A program made the position numbers and the translations under genes. A DNA stretch of 41,307 nt from Rhodovibrionaceae bacterium (lineage in GTDB: Bacteria > Pseudomonadota > Alphaproteobacteria > Kiloniellales > DSM-21159), in assembly GCA_028285215.1 (NCBI GenBank), contig JANQPZ010000241.1, positions 1 to 41,307 of the forward strand. Reading direction: 5' to 3'. Positions within the stretch are counted from its first letter, which is position 1. Each line of letters opens with the position of its first letter. The notes under the pieces are model-generated. The model was given only the letters and a program-made list of their open reading frames with translations, was not told the DNA's origin and did no database searches. Below, in pieces: positions 35,016-41,307 of the stretch.

Positions 35016-36707
35016 TCAGCACGACCCGGCCTGTATCAGCCCCCAGCCGAAGATCTCATCGCGTCCAGGCGGCCCGAGGTCGACGGCCCGCTCGGCCAGC
35101 GAACGCTGCAACTGTCCGCGTAACGTTACGGCGGCCAACCCGCCCCGCTCCTCCCGCTGCGTCCTCGCCAGATCCTTTGCCAAGACGGCCGTGGCGAACG
35201 GCAATGCAAAGGAGGTGCCGGAGTAATACTTGCCGGCACCGTCTACAGCGGCCGCCCAGATGTCGACGCCCGGCGCGGCGAAGGCCACCTCCGGTCCCCT
35301 GGAGGCTCGAGAATAGACAGCCCCCTCCACATCGACTGCGGTGATCGCGTAAACCCATCGGCTTGAGGCGGGGAAAGCCACCGGGCTGCCGGCGCCGCCG
35401 TTACCGGTCGCTGCGACGAACAGCATGCCGCGGTCGGCAGCAGCGAGAAGCGCCGTTTCGAGCGCCGCATTCTCCTCGCCCTCCAGGGCCATAAGCACCA
35501 AATCGGCATTCTGCCGCCCGAGCCAGTCGAGCGCGGCGATCAAACGGTCTGCAGTCGCACTGAGCCCTTGCGGCGAGTCCGCCAAGGCGGCCGCCGCATG
35601 GAGGCGCTGCCCTTCCAGCAAACCAGCCGTCCCGGAGTGAGGATCTCGGCCGACCAGCAGGGCCGCAAGCGCGGTCCCGTGGTCGCTCGCCCCAACCGCC
35701 TCATCTCCCGGCAAGAAGCTTGCCGCTGAGGGGGTCGCCAAACCGGAAAACGCCGGGTGACCCCAGTCGACCGCGCCGTCCAGGAGCCCGAGCTCTATAG
35801 ATTCCGCCGGCAAGCGACAGCCGGACGGCGGCCGTGCGAGGCCGATCATTGCCGCCGCGTAGGTCCGAGCGGCGGCCGCCCGGAAGGCCGTGTTGAGATC
35901 GAACACGACCTGCGGAAAGGCGGTGCGCAACTCGTCCAGCAAAGCCCCGATTCCGCCTGGCAGGGCCGTGGCGTCGCGCGGTACCAACCGCAAGAGCACC
36001 ATGCCGAGCCCGTCGAGATCCAAGCGCTCGATCAGGATCAGATCGCGCTGAACGAGATCGCCCACCAGCGCGTCGACCGAACCGAGGAAAAGAGGCGAGA
36101 GCGCCGCCGTGCCCTGCAAACGCGCCGTGGCCAGGATCTCGAACGCCGAGTCACCCTCGGCCACGGCGGGCACCGATGGATCGGGACAGGCGCGGAGCGG
36201 ACCACCGAGGTCGATCGCGTCGCGCAGGCGAACGTCGCGGACCACCACCAGACGATAACTGCGATCGAGCAGCAAGTCTGCCTGAAGCGGTATGCGAGCG
36301 CTCCATTCCGACGCATCGCGGCGCAGCGTCTCCAACGCGATCGACTGCTCGCCTGAACGAAGGACCAAGGACGGCTCGCGATCGGAGAAGTCTCTGGAAA
36401 TTCCCTCCGCCAAGTTCCGGCCGCGCGCCACGATCAGGCTACCGGGCCTCAGACATCCTGCGACGATCTGCTGAATGGCGAAGGGGCGAGTTGGATCGGC
36501 CGGGACAGCTTGCGGCTGGAGCCGTGGCGGCGCGGCCGGTTGTCCGCCAGGTCTCGACGGCTGCGGCAGGGGCGGTCCCCCTGGCGGCTCGGGCAAGAGG
36601 CGGCTTCCGTCGGAGTCCTGCCGCGCAGGCTGCGATAGGGCGTCGGACACAGGGATCGCGAAGACCGCGATGCAAGCGGCGGTCAGGAGACTCAGCCAGG
36701 GTCTCAT
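35016..36707 (-). CDS. Secreted S8-family serine peptidase (subtilase)
   Basis: The 563-residue protein has a signal peptide (residues 1-25), a Pro-rich linker (about 35-75), a beta-rich domain (about 78-160) and a propeptide-like segment (about 235-280). The subtilisin domain spans about 303-560. The triad is complete: Asp310 in LGLLDGAVDWGHP, His343 in SDHGTALAALLVG and Ser499 in YYSGTSFALP, with oxyanion Asn436 in ATGNGG. It is thus likely active in the periplasm or outside the cell. Its ATG overlaps the anti-sigma stop (ATGA), making it the last gene of a sigma/anti-sigma operon. Substrate unknown; the anti-sigma factor itself is one candidate. Confidence 0.92.
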   Translation of the reverse strand: MRPWLSLLTAACIAVFAIPVSDALSQPARQDSDGSRLLPEPPGGPPLPQPSRPGGQPAAPPRLQPQAVPADPTRPFAIQQIVAGCLRPGSLIVARGRNLAEGISRDFSDREPSLVLRSGEQSIALETLRRDASEWSARIPLQADLLLDRSYRLVVVRDVRLRDAIDLGGPLRACPDPSVPAVAEGDSAFEILATARLQGTAALSPLFLGSVDALVGDLVQRDLILIERLDLDGLGMVLLRLVPRDATALPGGIGALLDELRTAFPQVVFDLNTAFRAAAARTYAAAMIGLARPPSGCRLPAESIELGLLDGAVDWGHPAFSGLATPSAASFLPGDEAVGASDHGTALAALLVGRDPHSGTAGLLEGQRLHAAAALADSPQGLSATADRLIAALDWLGRQNADLVLMALEGEENAALETALLAAADRGMLFVAATGNGGAGSPVAFPASSRWVYAITAVDVEGAVYSRASRGPEVAFAAPGVDIWAAAVDGAGKYYSGTSFALPFATAVLAKDLARTQREERGGLAAVTLRGQLQRSLAERAVDLGPPGRDEIFGWGLIQAGSC

Positions 36708-37369
36708 TCGAGCGTCACCTGCTCGACCACGTCGCCCCGTGCGCGGAGGCTCTGCAAAAGAGCCTGTACTCCCCCATCTCGGGCGTCGGCAGCGACAGTG
36801 TAGAGCCCCAGGGCCGACGGCCCAGAGACGATCTCCAGCCCTTCGCTGCGCAGCAACGTTTCGATGTCGGCCGCCGTCGCGTCCGAGCGGAAAACCAGAT
36901 GGAGCCTGGCACCGCGCCGCTCAAGCTCCGCGCTCCGGTCGCCACCGGCGGCAATGAAGCGGTCGGACTGAACGAGGTTCATGGTCAACATGCCGGCGCC
37001 GAGCCCGATCACGAGAGCAAGGCTGGCGACCAGGGCCAGACGTCCGACCGGACCGCCCTTGACCGATACCGTTGGAGAGGCGGCGCGCGGCGCGCGCGTC
37101 TGGCCAGCGGTCTCGTCTTGCACGCGGAGCTCTCGTTGTAGTCGGCGCAACCCGAGCTCCCCGGGACTGCGAACCTCCCGATCGTTGTCTTCAGCAGCTT
37201 TCACGCCGCGGGCCAGAGCGGAGAGAAAAGCGATCTCCGCGTCCAACTCGGCGTTCTCCGCCCGCAGCGCATCGATCCGCCGACGATCGGCGTCTCCGAG
37301 CGTTCCGTTGACGTAGAGAGGCAGAAGCTCCTCGATTTCCCGATCGAAAGGCGGAGTCCGGCGGGTCAT
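36704..37369 (-). CDS. Transmembrane anti-sigma factor with propeptide-like periplasmic domain
   Basis: The 221-residue protein starts with an RskA-like cytoplasmic helical domain (EIEELLPLYVNGTL, residues 11-24) that lacks the HxxxCxxC zinc motif. It has one TM at about 109-131 and a periplasmic domain at about 153-221. That domain (LHLVFRSDATAADIETLLR, then a Gly-Pro-Ser turn and LGLYTVAA) looks like the ferredoxin-like propeptide/inhibitor fold of subtilases. The next gene encodes a subtilase, which strengthens the idea. The protein should hold the upstream ECF sigma at the membrane until released. ATG 37369 overlaps the sigma stop and has GAGGAG upstream; the longer frame is inside the sigma gene. 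Confidence 0.85.
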   Translation of the reverse strand: MTRRTPPFDREIEELLPLYVNGTLGDADRRRIDALRAENAELDAEIAFLSALARGVKAAEDNDREVRSPGELGLRRLQRELRVQDETAGQTRAPRAASPTVSVKGGPVGRLALVASLALVIGLGAGMLTMNLVQSDRFIAAGGDRSAELERRGARLHLVFRSDATAADIETLLRSEGLEIVSGPSALGLYTVAADARDGGVQALLQSLRARGDVVEQVTLE

Positions 37370-37944
37370 GCGCTCCTCCTCAGGCGGCGGGCCAGGCAGC
37401 GCTTCAGGGACTGCTTGGCATGAAACACGCGGGTCTTCACCGTACCTTCGGGACGTCCGATGACCTGGGCGATGTCGGCGTAGGAAAGCTCCTGGTAGAA
37501 GGCGAGCTCCACCACCGTGCGCTGCTCGGCAGACAGCTTGTCCAGACAATGGCGCACTTCCGCGGCCTCCTCCGCCACCTCGATCAGGTCCAGAGCGCTG
37601 GGATCATCGCTGGCAACTTCCCTGCCTTCGCCGTCGTCGAGATCCGTCACCGGACTCTTCTTGCGCAGCCGGTCCATCGTCTTGTTGAAGGCGATCCCCA
37701 AGAGCCAGGTCGACACGCGCGACTTCTCCCCGAAGTTTGCGGCCGTCCTCCAGACATCCAGGAAGACGTTATGGAGTACGTCGGCAGCTTCGAAGGGATC
37801 GTTCAACTTCTTTTGGATGAAGCGAAAGACCCGCCCTTCGTAGGCCCGGTAGATCTCGGCAAAGGCCTCGTGATCCTGCTGCGCCACGCGACGCAGCAGG
37901 GCACGGTGACTCTCTTCATCCGGAGAAACCGCCTGTCGGGTCAT
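37366..37944 (-). CDS. ECF-type RNA polymerase sigma factor
   Basis: The 192-residue protein has sigma region 2 (about 25-95, with DVLHNVFLDVWR and STWLLGIAFNKTMDRLRK) and region 4 (about 130-185, with LSAEQRTVVELAFYQELSYADIAQVIGRPEGTVKTRV, the helix-turn-helix for the -35 element). Regions 1 and 3 are absent, as in ECF sigmas. It overlaps the preceding secreted-protein gene and the following anti-sigma gene by ATGA junctions. It probably directs transcription of its own operon, but no ECF-type promoter was confidently found at the operon start. Confidence 0.95.
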   Translation of the reverse strand: MTRQAVSPDEESHRALLRRVAQQDHEAFAEIYRAYEGRVFRFIQKKLNDPFEAADVLHNVFLDVWRTAANFGEKSRVSTWLLGIAFNKTMDRLRKKSPVTDLDDGEGREVASDDPSALDLIEVAEEAAEVRHCLDKLSAEQRTVVELAFYQELSYADIAQVIGRPEGTVKTRVFHAKQSLKRCLARRLRRSA

Positions 37945-39197
37945 TGCCGCGAGAGCCGGCGGAACGGCGATACGCCGATCACTTCACCGGAGGAACCGAG
38001 AGCGCGCAAGCGCCAGCGATAGTCCTGTCCCAGCGGCAGATGCCGCAGACTGAGTTGGCTGAGGCGCGTCTGCGTTTCTGTCCCGGATACCACGCGACCG
38101 GACAGCGGGGCGGTGGCGGACGGGGCACCGTCCCGCAGCAGGGGCACCTGCGGCGTGTCGCCGGACGAGGCGCCGTCGTCGGCGAAGACCTCTATCTGAT
38201 AGGCGGCCGCATTCGGCAAACCGCGCCAGGAGAAGAGGGTCGCCTCGGTCAAGGCGGAACCGTCGGCGGGCGATAGGAGGTCGATGTCGGCCACTGGCGG
38301 CAGAGCGGAGGGAGTCACGAAGTAGCGGATTGCCGAACGCTCGGTGAGACTGTCGGGCTCCGTTATCACCAAGGCGACTTCGTAGAGACCGGCCGCCTCA
38401 GTCGGCAAAGGAGGGCTGAAGAGACGCAAGCGCCCGGTTCCGGAGCTGAGCAACGGCCGGCGAACCAAAGCCAAAGTGCGGAACCGGCCGCTACCGCGCA
38501 AGCCGTCGGCAACACTCACCTGCCATTCCGCCTGCAGCAGCCCGCTGCCGGAAAAGCGAACATCGGCCACGGCCCGCAAGCCGCCGTCGCGCGCCACCAC
38601 CTGGGTGCGCGATCCAGTCTCGAACTGAAGATCGATACGCTGCACGGCCAGCAAAGCCTGTCCGCCGCCGGGGCTTAAACGCGCCGTCTGCGTCGCGGCG
38701 GCTCCGCTGTCCTGGAACGTTCGAATGATCAAGGCGGGCTGGCCGCTGCCTTGAGCCAGGGCCCTTGCCACCGAAGGCGGAAGCGATAGGGTCTCGCGGA
38801 ACACGAGCGTCTCGCTGCTGTCCGGTGGAATGCTGGTGGTCCGGGCGAGCAAGCGCGGCTGGCTCAAAAGGGTCTGACCGCCAAGCGTGATCCGCACCTC
38901 CGTCGAGCGGGTCGTGTCGGAGACCGGAACCGTCGACCCGAAGGGATCGCGCGGTTGACTGCGATTGACCCGCCACGTCAGGGACACGGCGCCGCCGTTG
39001 GGTCCAACCGTGACCTGTGACGGAGAGACGCCGACACTATTCACCTCCGCGCGCGCGCCCGTCGGCCAGGCATGAAGCCCTGCGGTCAGGGCAAGCAGCA
39101 GCGCTCCGGCGCGAAGGGTGGCCTGCAGACGCGGCAGGGCCCTCCCGTCCTTAGTAGGAGATCGGCGCCAAGAGCCGGATAACCGCGAAAGCTTCAT
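37941..39197 (-). CDS. Secreted protein with fibronectin-like C-terminal domain, unknown function
   Basis: The 418-residue protein has a long signal region (hydrophobic ALLLALTAGLHAWPTGARA) and a beta-rich body. A C-terminal fibronectin type III-like module reads LLSPADGSALTEATLFSWRGLPNAAAYQIEV and ends YRWRLRALGSSGEVIGVSPFRRL. No enzymatic motif was seen. I chose ATG 39197, with GAGG nine bases upstream; it overlaps the end of the barrel gene by 47 bases, and a frame to 39311 would overlap still more. The stop overlaps the sigma factor start, which is unusual for a surface protein and ties it to the signalling circuit. It may be an envelope adhesin or the sensed component. Confidence 0.75.
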   Translation of the reverse strand: MKLSRLSGSWRRSPTKDGRALPRLQATLRAGALLLALTAGLHAWPTGARAEVNSVGVSPSQVTVGPNGGAVSLTWRVNRSQPRDPFGSTVPVSDTTRSTEVRITLGGQTLLSQPRLLARTTSIPPDSSETLVFRETLSLPPSVARALAQGSGQPALIIRTFQDSGAAATQTARLSPGGGQALLAVQRIDLQFETGSRTQVVARDGGLRAVADVRFSGSGLLQAEWQVSVADGLRGSGRFRTLALVRRPLLSSGTGRLRLFSPPLPTEAAGLYEVALVITEPDSLTERSAIRYFVTPSALPPVADIDLLSPADGSALTEATLFSWRGLPNAAAYQIEVFADDGASSGDTPQVPLLRDGAPSATAPLSGRVVSGTETQTRLSQLSLRHLPLGQDYRWRLRALGSSGEVIGVSPFRRLSRQ

Positions 39198-41229
39198 AGG
39201 ATTGATCCTCATCGCTGCTGCTGTCCCCCGTTTCGAAGGAGCCGCGCAACGCGAATTCGAGTCCCGCCTCGTTCGCCTCCGCAGCACGCAGCCTCCACGC
39301 CAGTTCCCCATTCACCAGGTGTCTGTCGGGTAAGTCTGCGTCTCCGCTGGAGAGGTTCATATTATAGTCAAGCGAGAGGCTTAGCCGCTCCGGAACGACC
39401 TCGGCATCGAACCCGATCAACCCGTTGACCGTGTTGCCGTCGCCGCCGGAATCGTCGACCCCGCTATACTGGGCGCCCAACGAAACTCCGAGCCGGTCGG
39501 TGACGCTCCAGAAAACCGAGAGATCGGTCGTCGCGCTATCGCTGTCACCGTCGGTTGCGCCGCGGTCTTCCAGCGAGCTGCGCTGGTGCTGCAACTGCCA
39601 GCTCCAGTCGTCATAGCTGGATCCGACACCGATGTACCAGGAGAGGAGATCGCTGTCGCTATCGGGACCGGCGTAGGCGTCCGGCGTATCCTTACGCCGC
39701 AGCCTGGAGTGCGCCGCCCCGAAGGTCGCGAAAGGCGAGCCGAGCAGCTCCCGAAGCTCAGCGTCATTGGGATCCAGCAGGAAACTGTACTGCCCGTTGA
39801 AGTCGAAGCGGCGCAAGCGGTCGGTCGGCAAGCCCGACAAGTCGTCGACGTTGTTGGTTTCATCGCGCCCGGCCAAGGTTCCGAAGAAACCGCCCCAGGC
39901 CAACTCGGCCGAGGCAAAGAGACTCTCACGATCCTCAGCCACCCCTTGATTCGCCACAGAGCCGAAGAACGTATCTAGGCGTTCCCAACCGGCCCCCAGT
40001 CGAAGATCCATCGTTTCACCGGCCAAGTCTTCTCCCTGCAGAAGCTGATAGCCAGCACGCAAAGCCATGGCGTTGCCGCTCTCCTGCCCCAAACTCCCGG
40101 AGTCGCCGTCGACGTCGAAATGGCTGCGCGCAAACTCTCCGTTCAGGCTGAGACGCCTTTGCATCCAAAGCGAGTCGAAAGATACTGCCCAGCCATGCCC
40201 CTCGCCCGGATCGAAGTCTTCGTCTTCGATACCGAAGGAGTCTGCCGTACCCTCTTCTCCGGTATAGTAAAAGCCGGTGATCGCAAAGTCGTCTTCGATC
40301 AGCTCGAGGGGTCTTGCCGTGATGGCACCGCCGTGGACATGACCGCTGCGGTCACCCAATCCGAAAGGATCGCGCGCGCCTACCTGGCTTTCCGCGCCGA
40401 GGGTAAAGATCTGGCCGCTGAGCCGTCCTGTCCCAAGACCGCCATGGGCCGAGAGCCCGCGGCGATAGAAGCCCGAGGCCAGGAAATTTTCGAAACCCAG
40501 GTCGTGGTTGCCAGCGGTGAAGGCGGCCGTGAGCTCTTCGCCTTCGTAGAGGAGTTGGCTGCTATGCTCTCCGATATCGAAAACCTCGTCGGTCAGGCGC
40601 GCACTGCTGTCGCTCTCCAGGAAGTAGTTGGCGGCGCCGGAAAAGCGCCACCTGCCCTCCCCATAGACCTCGACCTGGCTGCCGCCACCGCCTGAGACCG
40701 CAAAGCGATCTCTGGACCGGCCGCCCCCCTCCTCCAGCAGGCGGCCGATGATCTCCAGAGCGTTGTTGGATTCGAACTCGGCGTCGAGATCCTCGCCCAA
40801 CGCCGCCTCGGCGGTTGACAAAGCCTCGACCGTAAAGGTCCAGCTCCCGAGTTCGACGAACTGCCCCTCGTCGGTGTAGGCCAGCACGCTCAGCAGATGT
40901 ATCCCCGACGTCAGGGGTTCGTGCGGCGTCACGAGGTAGAGGTCGCCCTGGACTCTGACCAACGCCGTCACGTCGATCTGGTCGATCTCGATCTGCAGCG
41001 TGCTGTAGTCGATCCCTGGCAGGTTGGGAGGAATGCGGAGCCGCAAGGGCTCCTCATTGCGGTAGGGCTCCCCGCTCGGATGGATGAGTTCTAAACTCTG
41101 GGCAAGCGCGGAGCGCGGAGACAAAAGCAGGCAGATCAGCGAGGCCAGCACGAGAAGGCTGCCGAGCGAGACAGGCGAGACAAGCCGCCCCCAAAGGTCA
41201 CGGACCATCGGCCCGAACACCGGAAACAT
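39151..41229 (-). CDS. Beta-barrel outer-membrane protein with N-terminal Ig-like domain
   Basis: The 692-residue protein has a signal anchor or long signal peptide (hydrophobic about residues 20-37, ending SALAQ). An Ig-like domain follows (about 45-140), containing the repeat-like pattern IDQIDVTALVRVQGDLYLV and LTSGIHLLSVLAYTDEGQFVELGSWTF. The rest consists of alternating amphipathic strands ending in an aromatic residue (LLAPISY), as in outer-membrane barrels. It is very acidic, with many Asp-Ser-Gly turns. I chose ATG 41229, with GGGGGGAA about seven bases upstream; GTG 41268 and ATG 41208 are alternatives. It heads the sigma/anti-sigma/subtilase operon. Family unknown; it could be a porin or an export channel. 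Confidence 0.75.
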   Translation of the reverse strand: MFPVFGPMVRDLWGRLVSPVSLGSLLVLASLICLLLSPRSALAQSLELIHPSGEPYRNEEPLRLRIPPNLPGIDYSTLQIEIDQIDVTALVRVQGDLYLVTPHEPLTSGIHLLSVLAYTDEGQFVELGSWTFTVEALSTAEAALGEDLDAEFESNNALEIIGRLLEEGGGRSRDRFAVSGGGGSQVEVYGEGRWRFSGAANYFLESDSSARLTDEVFDIGEHSSQLLYEGEELTAAFTAGNHDLGFENFLASGFYRRGLSAHGGLGTGRLSGQIFTLGAESQVGARDPFGLGDRSGHVHGGAITARPLELIEDDFAITGFYYTGEEGTADSFGIEDEDFDPGEGHGWAVSFDSLWMQRRLSLNGEFARSHFDVDGDSGSLGQESGNAMALRAGYQLLQGEDLAGETMDLRLGAGWERLDTFFGSVANQGVAEDRESLFASAELAWGGFFGTLAGRDETNNVDDLSGLPTDRLRRFDFNGQYSFLLDPNDAELRELLGSPFATFGAAHSRLRRKDTPDAYAGPDSDSDLLSWYIGVGSSYDDWSWQLQHQRSSLEDRGATDGDSDSATTDLSVFWSVTDRLGVSLGAQYSGVDDSGGDGNTVNGLIGFDAEVVPERLSLSLDYNMNLSSGDADLPDRHLVNGELAWRLRAAEANEAGLEFALRGSFETGDSSSDEDQSYEAFAVIRLLAPISY

Positions 41230-41307
41230 GCCAGATTCCCCCCAACCGTTGGCATGCGATTTTCCCACAGAATTTCTACCCGTTTCGATAAGTATTCGGC
41301 AAGTCCC

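Overview
The window is high-GC, gene-dense chromosomal DNA from an alphaproteobacterium, most likely in or near the Rhodospirillales/Rhodovibrionales (inference). Evidence for this is the housekeeping order aroA-cmk-rpsA-ihfB-LapA, the adjacent TIGR02300-type zinc-ribbon gene, and a CP4-like class II EPSP synthase. The surface proteins are acidic, which would fit a marine or salt-tolerant lifestyle. No insertion sequence, prophage, CRISPR array or rRNA was seen.

Layout. (1) 1-5127, minus strand: a housekeeping operon aroA, cmk, rpsA (followed by a clear intrinsic terminator), ihfB, a LapA-domain protein and the first 30 codons of an ornithine-cyclodeaminase-like gene cut by the window edge. 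(2) 5374-8027, plus strand: a TIGR02300-type zinc-ribbon protein, tRNA-Ala(GGC) and a methyl-accepting chemotaxis protein. (3) 8198-15831: an amide-nitrogen acquisition locus. A nitrilase-superfamily hydrolase diverges from a five-gene urea/short-chain-amide ABC transporter followed by an amidase. The transporter side is preceded by a full-consensus sigma-54 promoter and contains a strong hairpin after the binding-protein gene. (4) 15907-20352, minus strand: an RND efflux pump with its lipoprotein adaptor. (5) 20832-25673, plus strand: an arginine deiminase operon (YfcC-type transporter, arcA, arcB, arcC) behind an AT-rich region with a GntR-like palindrome, then a porin and a 78-residue lipoprotein. 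(6) 27441-34966, plus strand: a complete chlamydial/spirochaetal-style V-type ATPase operon in the order B-D-I-K-E-DUF2764-A. (7) 35016-41229, minus strand: a compact operon of a beta-barrel outer-membrane protein, a secreted fibronectin-like protein, an ECF sigma factor, a transmembrane anti-sigma factor and a secreted subtilase. Its last four genes are joined by ATGA stop/start overlaps.

How the parts work together. Region 3 reads as nitrogen scavenging under sigma-54 control: amides are bound in the periplasm, imported and hydrolysed to ammonia. Region 5 makes ATP and ammonia from arginine, and region 6 encodes a rotary ATPase that could use ATP to pump protons (or Na+). Their adjacency suggests, without proving, an energy or pH-homeostasis module. 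Region 7 is the least explained. It looks like an envelope-sensing circuit in which the periplasmic end of the anti-sigma factor resembles a subtilase propeptide and the next gene encodes a subtilase. Regions 6 and 7 are the best candidates for something not yet described.
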